Origin: Moringa oleifera
Lineage: Eukaryota; Streptophyta; Magnoliopsida; Brassicales; Moringaceae
NCBI GenBank assembly: GCA_021397835.1
Contig: JAJFZO010000863.1
Location: forward strand, 1,860,001-1,924,000
Direction: 5' to 3'
DNA length: 64,000 nucleotides
Shown: positions 1-11,999 of the stretch, piece after piece
Layout of the letters: each line of letters opens with the position of its first letter
How positions within the stretch are numbered: position 1 is the stretch's first letter
Notes under the pieces: generated by a model
The model's input: the letters and a program-made list of their open reading frames with translations, nothing else
Told to the model about the DNA's origin: nothing
The model's database searches: none
Program-made: the position numbers and the translations under genes

Positions 1-2
1 TG

Positions 3-3000
3 AGAGGTTTCCAGTCAGCCATCAAATTGGGTTCTGCTTCTTTGCTGGTTATAATGTGGAGTTGCTTTCTTAGTCTGACTTCCATGTCTTGCCTAGTTTA
101 TGTACTTCTCAGTATGGTACGCCTTCTTGTTTAAGCTCTTCTAAAATCTGTGTTTAATGCTTTAGTTAAACCCTTCTGTGTATGATTCCTTAGTTGCTCT
201 GCAAACAAGTGATGTTGATGATGATATTTCAGCCTCCCATTGTTATGCAGTAATGCTATTCCTGCAACTCTTGCTGATTGTCCATAGATAGTTTAGCTAG
301 ATGGAGTCATAGGAAATGTACAAGGGAGATGATGAACAAGATATGATTTGCCATAAGTAACTACGATGGGAGCTTGTTGTTTTTTTTCCCTTTTCCCTGA
401 GTGGGCATCATAGTTAACCATGGAGTCCAGCAGCTTTAAGTCCTAGCGTCAAACAGGCCTAGATGAGGGTTTCTTAGCTACTAAAACTTGCTTTAATCGG
501 ATCTTCATTCAAATCCAGCATAAAAAATTTAATGACTTGGAGGGAGAAAAATCGATATCATTGTGACACTGTAGTAAGTGAGAATTCTTTCTTTTTTTTT
601 TTTTGGTTTCCTTTCTGCTCCGTGAACGCTCAGTGTGCAGTAAATTGTGGATATCTTTATGTCAATTGCATGGCATATTTGAAATGCTGCCAACATTTGG
701 GCTCAATTTTGCAGGTTGCTGCTGGTGCTGCTGTTCAGTACTTGGGTTACACTCCTGGGCTTTTTATCGTAGGACTCTTTGCTATTTTGATTTTGTGGAT
801 GTTCGCTAACTTTTGGATCACAGGAACATTGTTTATAGTTGGAGGTATTGGCTTCAAATTTTTGGCCAGACTTTGAATTTTAATATCAGTAGATCAGCCG
901 CACTTATTTTTGTTTGATCACCTTTGTTCATTCTCCTAATTGTTATGTAAATACTGTATGCACATGCAATGTATCATATCTGGAACTCATTGGCTTCTAT
1001 AATAGAACTAACTTTTTGTTCTAATTATTGACATATTTACTCTGCTCGTGGAATCAAACGAATATATATTTTTAAAGGATTTCTGGCAATCCGTAATGGG
1101 CATATTGGGTCTTAACCTGGTCGTGGATGTGAATCACCCATTAATGTGAGGCTGCTAGGGATTTAAGATGACTTTAAATCTGGTAATCCGTGCTAAATAG
1201 TCTCAACACCATTGAAATGAAGTTAACTAGGATGGCTGTTCAGTTGGTGAATAAACTACAGGAAATGCTGCTTAATGCAGAATTATTGATTTGAGCAGAA
1301 GTGAGAATAATTAAATGGAGCAATGGAGATAATCTACTGTTGATGACAAAGTGAATGTGAAGTAATTATACATAGGTCCCAATAAGAAACTCTGTAGCTT
1401 TTAAGTTGTTTCTACGTATTGTTTATCTGTTATATATGTTGCATATATGGTATGTTTATGAGAAACTTAACGTCTCTTAACCTTTCCATCCAGGTTATTT
1501 ATTCTCCCTTAATCATGCACGATTGGTAGTCCTGATGGCAACTATATATGCCATTTATTGTGTCAAAGTGCGACTTGGATGGCTTGGTGTTTCTCTCTCA
1601 ATTAATCTTGCATTTTTCTCAAATGATCTACTCAATTATCTGCTCCAATGGTGTGACAATTTGAGTGAAAGCACACGCTTTGAAGAGCGAAAAGAACCAG
1701 AAATAGTTATGGAAGATGAATTCCCTGGAGAATGTGACTCCTCCATTCCTGTTGATGAACCTGAGAACTTGAACCCGAAGAAATCATTTACCAGACCGGT
1801 TGCTATACCGCCTGTTGTTAATAACCAGAAGGAGCCTTCAGGTAGAAAGGTGGTCAAAGAGGAAACAAGTTCAGTTGATGAGATGAAAAGGATATTAAAT
1901 AGCATGGATCATTATGAAGCATTGGGGTTCCCTCGCCATAGGAAAATTGATGCAACAATATTGAAAAAAGAATATAGGAAGAAGGTAAGTTCCAATTTCA
2001 TTGAATGTAAAAGATTTCCTTAAGTAGGATTGTAACTTAACTGTTACTCGTTTTTATCTTCCATTTAAGCTAATGTTCTGAGAACATTCTCTTCTACACA
2101 TGCATAATTGAAATAGGAAATGATAAAGAAGGAAAAACTGAATTAGTGGGGAGGAGTTTTTTTTTAATCATTTAGTATTCACACATGCAGTTACTAAATC
2201 CCTTTTGCTTGTTCTGATAAAATCTGTTTTCTTCAGGCTATGCTGGTTCATCCTGATAAAAATATGGGAAGTCCTTTAGCAAGTGAATCATTTAAGAAAC
2301 TTCAATGTGCCTATGAGGTAAGCTACATCAAAGGTAGATCAATGGGCTTAATACATTTACATATGTTTATCAAAGATGAGAACTGAAAAGCGTTGAAGAT
2401 ATGATGGTTGTGGTTCCTTCTGCTACTTACCACGGATTAAATTCATAGGTTCTGTCTGATTCTGTGAAGAAAAGAGACTATGATGAACAGTTGAGGAAGG
2501 AAGAATCCAGAACTAGGAGTGTCTGCCAGAAGTCACACAGTGCACGGCAGGTAATTTTATGTTGTCTTTTATTCCATCATTAAGGTAATGGAATAGTTGA
2601 AGCTGAAGACATTTTATTTAGATCTGTAGTAGAAAGTCATAATCTTTTATCATTAACCTATCTGGGTTCAGCCTGTACAATTCATTCTTTTCTGCTCACT
2701 TATTTCTTGCTTGTCATTCAAGTTCCAGTTACAAACTATTGGAACTCTACACTGAAAAATTGTAAAAAGCAACTGGTCTGTTTAGGAATGAGTAGCTTCT
2801 TTCTTGCATGGACAACTTAATATTTTTCTAAGCCAATTCATTTTCCCTGGGTATTTTAAATGATGCTGGTTGATAATATGAAGCAAATTCTGAACTTGTT
2901 TTACCAGACTAATTCGGATTACTGCTCTGAAGAGTCAAGGTGCATACAGTGCACAAAATGTGGCAATTCACATATATGGGTGTGCACCAATAGGAGTAAG

Positions 3001-4124
3001 GCCAAGGCAAGGTGGTGTCAGGTCTGTCTGCTTATTAAATCCTTTCTCTCTCACAAGGACAAACGCAGTCACACCCACAGACACGACTGTCTTATGGCAC
3101 TTCTTCTTACAAACCTTTATTCTTTTGTGGTAGATATTTTATAAACTTACTTGGCTGGTTTTGGACTTCAGGATTGTTGTCAGTATCATCAAGCCAAGGA
3201 TGGGGATGGATGGGTTGAGTATAAAGGCTCGCTGGCATTTGAAAGATCTCAAAACGTACGTTCCTTCAGTGGAAAAGCCCAACTTATTCACTTCATAGTT
3301 ATTTTATCAGATAGTCACAATTGCGAAGCTTGGACCCGTTGGTAACTTTCAATACATATTGTTAGTTGTCAACAATTCGTAAAAGATGGATAAGGATAGT
3401 TTTCTAAATATGGGTTTAAACAACTGATGACTAATGTGCATTTAGTCTGTACTATGAACATTTAATTCTTTGTGAATAGGCAGCTGATGACTATTCCCTG
3501 CAAATGGTCACTGGCATTTATTGGGATATGCCTGTTTGATTACTATACTGTCACTGTTAGCTCTATTAGTTTGGTATCAGTCTGTACAAGCTGATGGGTT
3601 TGCATCATTCTTTATGCTTACTAGCAGTTTGGTACCATGTCCTGCAGGTGGAAATACCGCGTGCATTTGTTTGTGCTGAGAGCAAGATCTTTGATGTGTC
3701 AGAATGGGCTATTTGTCAGGTCAGTAGTTCATGCATTTTTTGCTAAATATGCACATCTTGAGTTTTAAGAGCCGCACCCATAACATCACATATGCTTTTA
3801 AACTCGTAATTAAATATCTAGTTTCTTACAGCATTAAAATACTGTTTGCAGGGAATGGCGTGTAGACCCAATACCCATCGACCCAGTTTCCATGTAAACA
3901 TGGTTGGTTTGGAGAAGACAACCCAGAGATCGAGCTCTAGCAGATTCCCCTGGGATTTGGATGCTGAGATGATGGATGAAGAGGAAGAGGAATTTGAGTT
4001 GTGGCTTCAGCAGGCTCTGGCTTCGGGTCTGTTTTGTGAAACCTCTAAACGCAGGAAGAGCTGGAGTCCATTTAAATTGAATCAGAAGAAAGGAAAGAAG
4101 CAGTGGCGAAGATCGTCAACCTGA
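3..4124 (+). CDS. DnaJ homolog, DNAJC14/Jiv90-type membrane co-chaperone (5' end outside window)
   Basis: Exons read by eye: 3-116, 715-844, 1494-1984, 2237-2317, 2449-2550, 2908-3021, 3172-3255, 3648-3719, 3852-4124. All junctions are GT-AG and the frame stays open for 486 visible codons. The N-terminal visible part is strongly hydrophobic (about three to four membrane segments, exons 1-3). An acidic linker follows, then a J domain at about visible residues 218-285 with the HPD motif at the start of exon 4. After it comes a Cys-rich zinc-ribbon-like module (CIQCTKCG, a later CQ/CC pair and a His) typical of the Jiv90 region of DNAJC14, and a short acidic then basic tail. J-domain proteins stimulate Hsp70 ATPase; the membrane segments suggest an ER-anchored co-chaperone. 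The HPD triad is intact, so it should be active. The start codon lies left of the window. From memory it corresponds to Arabidopsis At1g16680/At1g79030. Confidence 0.88.
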
Positions 4125-4800
4125 ATGACCCACAGGAGGGGCTTCTCAGCAAAATGTCTCTCGCTTGCCTCAGGAACAAGTCCTGTTATTTTGTTTGGAA
4201 TTGGAAAGAATCAAAGTTGAAAGAGAGAGCTGGGTGAGGTGCCTGAAAGGTGAAGCAGTCAGTCAGGTGGATGGCTATATCACTGACCTGATGATCTCGT
4301 CAAAGGACGGATCACTTGGTCCTGCCTGTAAATAGATATGGGCTGTTTCTTCATCCAATACACATCGGTTTTGAGAGTTCTTATCTTTCCTGGCTTACAT
4401 CTGTTAGGAAACCCTGGTAGAGAAACAACACCCATTTGCCCATTGTACATTAATGATAGTCAATTTAAGTTGATGACAATGTGGAAGTTCCATGCTTGCA
4501 GCTTTCAGTTGTAATAAAACAGGGAAGAAATGGGGAGGGAAAAAAAGGATGAAATTCCTGAGCAACAAGTATCTCTTGCTCTGATGACTCCTTTAAAGCT
4601 TCAAATGGAATGGGTACTGGCCTACTGAGAGTAGGTAGGTCGGGACACTGTGAGCAGCACGGAGGAAGAGAGGACTGCATTCTCCGCCTGGCAACTACAG
4701 ATAAAAAGATGATAGGAGCCTCTCTCTTTGTCTGTATCCTACACAATACATGTAAAAATTTTAAAAATCACATCGGACATAAAGTCGGAAAAAAAAATAT
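4125..4800 (+). other. 3' UTR and 3' flank of the DnaJ gene
   Basis: Base composition stays gene-like after the stop codon, then drops abruptly to very AT-rich DNA near 4800. An AATAAA-like signal (aataaaac) lies near 4513. The 3' end is not fixed. Short open frames on either strand here look like chance. Confidence 0.4.
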
Positions 4801-6429
4801 TTAAAGGTTAAAGTGTATCAAAATTGGGTTAAGTTGAATTATAATGACATAATAAATAATTATAATGGTTTATACATAATATAAAAATAATAATAATTAT
4901 TATTATGTTTACGAATAATAATATTAAAAAATACTTTTTAATTTTAATTTTTAAAAAGGAATTTTTAAGAAAAATTTAAAATATTTATAATAAAATAAAA
5001 ACATTTAAATGATATAAATAGATCAAATTGATCTCAAATAACTTAAAAATTTAATACCTGATTTAATCTACAGATGGATTCATTTCAATTTAAAAAAATT
5101 GTATACATATACAAACATAAATATGAAGATGATTTTTCAAAAGCTAGTTATTTTTTTGTTTAAAGAAAAATTATTTATACAAACAAAGAAATAGATAATT
5201 GAAAGCTTTTTAAAAAGAATTTTTTTCAAACACATTTTAGATTTTTTAAAATTAAATAAAATTTTTATTAATTTAATTTAATTTCAAATTCAAGAGATGT
5301 TAACATTTGACATTGTTAGTGTCTGTGTAAACCGATGAAGGAATAATAATTTATAAGAATGCATAATATATTTCATCAATTTACAATTATTAATCAAAAA
5401 TCTTTATTCTTGATTTACGTTAATGATCAAATAATTCACTCAAAAAATACTACTCTTAAATTAGCCAAACAACATTCAAAAAATAGTTTATGTTCATCAA
5501 GTTTTCCACAAAAATAAAGAAGTAAAAGTACATGTTCTAAAATTGAATTAAGAATCATCAATCACACATTAAACACATGTAATCTATGTGATTCGGCAAA
5601 ATTGTCTGCATTTATGATTGAGCTTCATCAAGTAAGAGGCTCAAGATAATTCAATAATGATAAAAGATTACAAATTATCCACAAATTAAAAGAAGAACAA
5701 ATCAATACAACTGTGAAGCTTGCTTCTGGAGTGATTACTATCAATCTATCAAGAAGAAGTTCAAAGAGAGATTTGACGGTGAACTAGTTATAAGTTTCAA
5801 ACCTCATTTTTACAATTTCTTTCTTTTAAACTCTTTTAAATTTTCATCAGAATGAACTGTGAAGGATTTACAAAATGGAAGCCTTAAATTTTCTTTTAAG
5901 AATTATGTCCTTTGGAACAATGATAGCTTTTCATTTGGGTACGTTCTTTCATGAATATATGTATATTTTCATCAAAGGATGAATTCATAAAAGTTGACAT
6001 CTCATGAAAATATGTTTTTGTTCATCAAAGTACATGGAAAATGTTTATAAATAGAACCTTCTCTAAACAGATTGAGATACTTTTGAAGAGTACAAAATTG
6101 ACAAGTTTTCTACTTTCAAATCACTATCTTTCTTCTTTAATGAGCAAAAAAACTATCTTTTTATAAAATACTATTAGCGTTAGACTTGATTGTGGATGTA
6201 CAAACCAAATTGAGAGTCTTTATTGAATCTTACAGGGAATTGATTGTTATCTTATTGCATCCACTGAGATTGAAACTGGTGAAGATGAATTGAACCTAAA
6301 GCTTAGAATGACCCTACACATTATGAATAGTATACATATTTTTTTGTTTATTCTTTTATTACAAAAATATCTCTACCAACATGAAATACATGTAAAGAGC
6401 ATGTTCTATTTTTTATATAAAGTTAGGTA
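4801..6429. other. AT-rich intergenic DNA, no gene seen
   Basis: Very AT-rich with frequent stops in all frames. Around 6040-6250 there is a TATA-like stretch (tataaata) followed by less AT-rich sequence that could be part of a decayed LTR. No second matching copy was found, so no LTR is called. Confidence 0.4.
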
Positions 6430-8060
6430 GATTAGTTGTTTGATGCGACAAAGAAAAGCTTCCAACTAGTAAGTCAACCTTGATAGCTACTCCTTCACGC
6501 ATTTGACACTTTACTTGTTGTTTCATATTAACATGCATCATCAATCAAAAAGACGAAAGAAAGCAAACACATCCATAATAGAGTAACATATCTTTTCTAG
6601 CAAAATTGGTTAGCTAACAAGAACTTAGTTCACCACTTCTCCAATAATATAACTCCAATACCCAAGAGCATGAGGTACTTTTCTAGCTTTTCAATTGCCA
6701 CTTTTGTTGTCATATCAGCTTAATTTTCATGAGATTTTACCTTTTCCAATAAGATGTTACCATCCTTTATCATTTTCTAAACAAAAATGGTACTTTACAT
6801 CGAAATGCTTGGACTTTTCATGGGAAACGGGTTCTTACTCAAGTATATGGTATATAGACCATCATAGAGATAATAACTTTAGGTGAATAAAACTATAATT
6901 CATCTAGTAGCCGCGATAACCATAAAGCTTTCTTGAAGCCTTCAATCATTATAGCATACTCAGCTTCAATGTTCTAAAGAGCTACTACATGTTGAAGCTA
7001 AAATTTTTAAATTGCACAATATTCTCCATATTAGAAGATGCATTAGACAAGTACCTTCTTTTATCACTGTCCCTACGTAATTAGAATCAACAAGACCAAC
7101 TAACCTTTGCTACAAATGTCTTATCTTCTCGTATACTAATCTAGATCTCAATGTGTTTTTGGCATACTTCATCAATCATTTGACAACTTAATAATGTTCT
7201 TTTTCTGTGTTAGACATGTACCTGCTCAGCATACTTATTGAATGAGAAATATCTGGTTACTATACATCATTGCATATATTAAGGAACTGACTACACTTGA
7301 GTAAGATACACTTGCCATTTCCTACTTATCATTTTTGTTTGTAAATCAACATTTGGCAAACATCTTAAAGTGACTTCTAAATGGAATGCTGATACCCTTA
7401 GATTTATCCATGAAAAATTTATTTGTGACTTTTTATAGATAAGGCTATTAAGATAGCTTCAACACTTGCTTGGTTCTTAAGTATGCTAATGCCTAGGATC
7501 TTTTTTATTGATTTTAGGTCTTTCATATCAACTTATAATTTAACATTTCTTTCACTAATATGACTTGTTACACACTAATACTAGTTATTAGCATGTGATC
7601 TACATACAAAAGTAATATCACAACCTTCTCGTTAGCACTGCTAGTGATTAAAATGTGATCTATATACAAAAGTAATATCACAACCTTCTCATTACCATCA
7701 GCCTTGGCATATAGATAGATATCAAACTTGGTTATGTTATAACCTTCTTAACATGTGAGCATTTAAAGCTTTTGTGCCATAACCTAGGAGATTGTTTTAG
7801 ACTTCTTAAGGAGATATACCTAGTACTTATTGTCTTTGACTTGCAATCCCTTTGATTGCTTTATATAAATGATCTCATCAAGTTTTTCATGTAAAAAGTT
7901 ATCTTGAAATCTATTTGCTCAAGCCTCTAACCTTCCAAAGCCACTTTGGTTAGCACTAATATTATGGTTTTTATACTTCACTACTGGAGAAGTAACATCC
8001 TAAGTATAATTGGCTTTAATAGAATACATTTCATTCCTTATTGTCTTTATTGTAGTTTGT
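6430..8060 (-). mobile_element. Degenerate Ty1/copia retrotransposon fragment (RT-RNase H)
   Basis: Read on the minus strand, with several frameshifts and stops, conceptual peptides match copia pol in order. Near 7900 there is FLHEKLDEIIY, then a QSKGLQVKDN-like segment, then the reverse transcriptase active-site segment VILLLYVDHM near 7600 (a decayed YVDD). An RNase H segment with DSDKRRYLS and a WKAS/ALSTTEAEY-like remnant lies near 6950-7100. No complete ORF survives. LTRs could not be delimited, so the ends given are those of recognisable protein homology. Confidence 0.8.
7581..7700 (-). repeat. 60-bp tandem duplication across the copia YVDD motif
   Basis: Positions 7581-7640 and 7641-7700 are two direct copies with a period of exactly 60 bases. 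Both carry the sequence encoding the reverse-transcriptase YVDD-like motif on the minus strand. Identity is high over the first 50 bases and lower at the end. Since 60 is a multiple of three, the duplication would have kept the frame of the copia ORF. Confidence 0.8.
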
Positions 8061-8539
8061 AATGTTTGAACAAGTACCCCATTTTATTGATAAGAAAGAG
8101 TTTGAAAAGGTATATAAGTGCAAAACTATAAAGTCAAAATAACTTAAGATAAAGAGAAATATAATATAACAATATATATCATATTATATATTAAAAGATT
8201 TGGAACTTGGAACTTGGCACTTGGCAACTTGGAACCTAGAATTCAATGGCCTTGAGCAGCTTAAAGAGTTATTTAAACTATATAAAAAAAAGTAATTTAT
8301 TGACAATTGTTTTAAAGAGTTATGTCCCTTGTAAATACCTTTTTATATCAATTTATTAATAAATAACTCTTAATTCTTCTCATTCATTATATCTACATTT
8401 TTTATAGAGAGTTTATGGTTTTGTTGTATCCTAGAGGCATAATTGCGTGATTTTTTTATTCCTTCAAGCTTACAAGTTTAATTCTCTTTTACTGATCTAT
8501 ATTTTCTTTAACAATTTTAAGGCACTTATATATAATTAT
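8061..8539. other. AT-rich spacer, possible copia LTR remnant
   Basis: No ORF. The stretch 8390-8520 has a composition and placement compatible with the end of an LTR just upstream of the gag-like segment at 8550. No partner copy or TG...CA boundaries could be shown. Confidence 0.3.
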
Positions 8540-9250
8540 GAATTATCAAGATTTCATCAAACTTAATAGGTTTCATGAAATGAATTTCATAAGATGGAAG
8601 GATAAGACGGTGTTTTTTCTAACTGCTTTGAAGACCTATTATATTTTTAATCCAAACTGATCGAGAATGAATTTATTTCAAATTCTTTGATGGATTAACA
8701 TATTCTCATAGCAAGTGATCCTAATTCAAATGAAGAACTTTGTAACTCTAGTTCAAGTGACAAAAGGAAAGTTAACAATAAAAGTTCTTTGGAATTTAAG
8801 AAAAGTCAAAGAATTAAGAAAGATAAGTCTCTACATCTAGATTTTATTTTCTCTCAAGCTATAGTATTTTCAATTGAAAGAGGTAGAACAAAAGTACTAA
8901 GTAAAATTTTAATCTTACTAAATGTTGAAAATGATTCGAAGATATTTAGTGAAGCCATGTCTTCAAGGGATGTAACATTTTGAAAAGAAGTTGTAAATGA
9001 TGAGATGTGTTCAATATTATCAAATAATACTTGGATTTTTGTTAATTTTCCTCATGGTTCTAAACCCATTAATTAGAAGGGGGCATTTAAAAACAAATGC
9101 AATACTTATGGATCAATACAAACATTTAAAGCAAGATTGGTTGTTAAAAGATTCACATAAAAAGAAAAGGAAGGTATTGACTGTTTTGACACCTATGCAC
9201 CTATTGCAAAAATAATATCCATTCAAATTTTAATGCAACTAGCCTTTATT
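8540..9250 (+). mobile_element. Internally deleted Ty1/copia fragment (gag start joined to RT start)
   Basis: A plus-strand peptide at about 8550-8660 (LNRF..., RWKDKTVFFLTALK) resembles the N-terminus of copia gag. It is followed within about 60 bases by the integrase-RT linker and the start of the RVT_2 reverse transcriptase domain (8718-9250: SRDVTF, NDEMCSILSNNTW, FKARLVVKRF, FDTYAPIAKI). Most of gag, protease and integrase is therefore missing. In-frame stops and frameshifts are present. The copia homology ends sharply at about 9250, where a CACTA-like end begins. Confidence 0.8.
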
Positions 9251-9811
9251 CATTGTAAAAAAAATTCGCTTTCAGTAATGGATTATTTCATCATTAAACT
9301 TAAAAAGTTTGTCACTAAAATACTTAGCGACTGATTGAAGATAAAAAAATTCGTGGTGAAAACATTGATCACAAAAGAAATTAATGATAGATTTTTAGGT
9401 TTGTCACTAAAAATAATGATCGATTTAGTGAGTCGTTAAGTTAGCAATCGATTTTATTTACCACCAAGAAATCACAAGTTAGCAATTGATTTCAAAACTT
9501 TATCGATTGATTAGTAATAGACATATCTATCGATAAGATTAGGATTTAGCAACATATTAAGGTCTGTCATTAAAATTTAATATTTTAGTGATTAATTATA
9601 ATCTGTCACTAAAACTTAAGATTTAGTAACTAATTAAAATATGTCGCTAAATCTAACACTTTAGCATTTGATTAAAATCTAATGCTAAGATTCAATAACA
9701 GACTAAAATCTATCACTAAACTTGAACTTTAGTGACAAACTTCAATTTGTTGCTAAATCAATATAATTTTTAAAAAATAAAATTAGTTTTTACATTGTAC
9801 AATGAATAAAG
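9251..9811. repeat. CACTA-type subterminal repeat array / element end
   Basis: More than ten diverged copies, in both orientations, of a short unit around (T)TTAGTGAC and GTCACTAAA, often arranged as small inverted pairs with an AT-rich loop. The array starts with cattgtaaaaaaaattcgct, which resembles the end of a CACTA (En/Spm) element. Such subterminal repeats bind the TNPA-type protein in that family. The block is also bounded by a perfect 14-base inverted repeat (9244-9257 and 9798-9811), so a separate foldback element is an alternative reading. Confidence 0.65.
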
Positions 9812-10049
9812 CAAACTAAACTGACAAATAATTTATGAAAAAAGATAATAAGTAACCATATTGTTCTGTTCTCACCAAATACAACATACACAGGTAAAAA
9901 TAAATCTAACCATTTAGAGAACCATCAAATGGTGAGCTTTTCAAGAGTAAAGCCTCTATCCTTACTCTATCTTGAAGATGCTCTTTTGTAATTTTGTTTT
10001 GAATCATAGGAGATCATGCTCATTTGCTTTATTCTTCTCCCCCGAATGC

Positions 10050-11560
10050 TCCTTTAGAGGGCTACGCTCCTCCTCTATACACCCTTAGAGTCCTATAATA
10101 TTCCTTCATAGTCTTACACTTACACTTTAAGCATTCTTTCATAACTTTCATATGAGAGCATATATCTTGCATAACTAAGTCATCATCAGAGGGTCCATTG
10201 CTAGAGCTGTCGCTTGAATGTAATGATCATGCTTAGAAACCAACCCTGTAAACAAGACACTTTTTCTCTCCATCTACTACTTCATAGTAGACCTTAATGT
10301 AGTATTCTTCAAAAGTGTTGAAAGATCCCTCATGTGACTGGAAAGCCAACTCCTCAAAGTGTTCCTATAGTAAAACATTTTGTTAACTCATTTGTTAGCT
10401 AAATTGAATAGTGAAGTAAAAAATGACATAATAATGGTTATTTGTTAAACATTAAAAAAACTTATATTTATTTGTTTTGGCATGCTCATCAATGAACTTA
10501 TCGGGATTGGACTTCTTAGTGTAAGTCCGTTTGGAAAGCTTTATAGGAATTGGCTCACAACCTAATTCTTGTGCTTATAAAAAAATAATTAATAAATAAC
10601 CACATCATTTTTGTTTATATTTATGTAAGTAATTTAAATGTCATGCGTATCAAGCATGAAAAATTGTTTTAGAGCGATATGAATTAGTATTATGTTAAAA
10701 GAGACTTAACCTGGTTCATCTATCTCGTTTCATTGATTACGAGACATGATTATACACTTTTATCTGTACTTTGACCGATTCCATTATGTATGCCACTACT
10801 TTCATATGGTGTAGCTTACTTTTGACCTTGTAGTGACATGCATACATCAAATTAGCATGTCGATCGGTAACTTTAGCCTCCTATATGGCTTTCACCACGT
10901 CATCCACTACCTCATTTTATATGAAGTGTTTATGTGACAAAATAGATGGTTAGTAAATATGGTAAAATGTAAATTAATTTTTTTGATAAATAATTATATG
11001 TACTTTAATTCTTCAAAGTAAAAAATTTTTGGTTTTCTGAAAAATTATCCTTTACATGTACCAAGATGGGTTGATCCTCTTTTAAAAGATCTTATAAATC
11101 TTCAGAGAGTATTTATGAGAAAGCTAGATCCTGACAAATAAGACAATAAATAAATCATAAAAAGAAGTAAAAAAACTCATAAAGATAATGATACGTATTA
11201 AAAAAACTTATAAAGATAATGATACAAGTATTAAAAACATTAACTATGAATACTTACGTGTCATTGGTTACATAAATTTGTTATCTACTTGTACACTATA
11301 AACTCCCTGCGCTAGATATCTTACCAGTAGCAAAGTTGAAAGAGTTTAAAGAAAAGCTGGCAAACCCATCTAATGGTACAGATGCCCCATGTGGAGATAG
11401 TGTAATTGTGTCATCCCTCTCATCCTAGGAATGTGAAATGGAGATACTCATCATGAACCTCCCTTCTAGAGTACTCACATCTCCCACAAGAGTCAGCTTT
11501 TCCTCCAAAGTCACATCGTCACCTTGAGCTCTCATCTATTTATGTTGACAAAACTAATAA
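10050..11560 (-). pseudogene. CACTA second gene remnant (Ptta/En/Spm-type, TNPA-like)
   Basis: Minus-strand conceptual peptides with many stops resemble plant Ptta/En/Spm (Transposase_24) proteins: RTYTKKSNPDKFIDEH near 10520, and HFEELAFQSHEG followed by FEEYYIKVYYEVVDG near 10280-10370. It lies downstream, on the minus strand, of the TNPD-like remnant, which is the order found in CACTA elements. It is too decayed to define exons. Confidence 0.65.
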
Positions 11561-11999
11561 GGTTAAATTAGTATGACATATAAAGTTTTATAAAAGATTT
11601 GGTAGAGTCTTTTCTGAAAATTGAACTGAAATACCTTAAAATATAGTGTGAAAACACAATATAATGAATAATTAGATCAACACACATTTCAAGAAATAAA
11701 TCATTTAAAATAATAAATTAAATAATTTGTTCAATAGTTATAAAATATTGAAATCGATACATATATAATAATTCAAATATGAATTTTTTTTTTTGAAAAA
11801 AGATAACTAACTAATGATCATATTTAGAGTCTTCTTCTTTCTCTTTGTCTTCCACTTGCTCGTCCTCTTTCTTTATAGAATAACTTTCAAAATCTGGCTC
11901 ATCCAGTACATTTTTTTCTTCATCAATATTTATCAATATCCTATTTGGATCATTTAAGAAGATAGAATGATTATCCGCATCATTCTAATTTGATAAACT

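Noticed and set aside
532..876. 114-codon open frame on the plus strand
   Set aside because: Only 715-844 is a true exon of the DnaJ gene; the upstream part contains a poly-T intron tail, and the phase is set by the flanking exons.
4465..4804. Open frames on both strands after the DnaJ gene
   Set aside because: They lie in the 3' UTR/flank, have no splice or domain support and read as low-complexity chance frames.
5300..6340. Candidate copia LTR
   Set aside because: No second copy was found next to either copia fragment and no TG...CA ends could be fixed.
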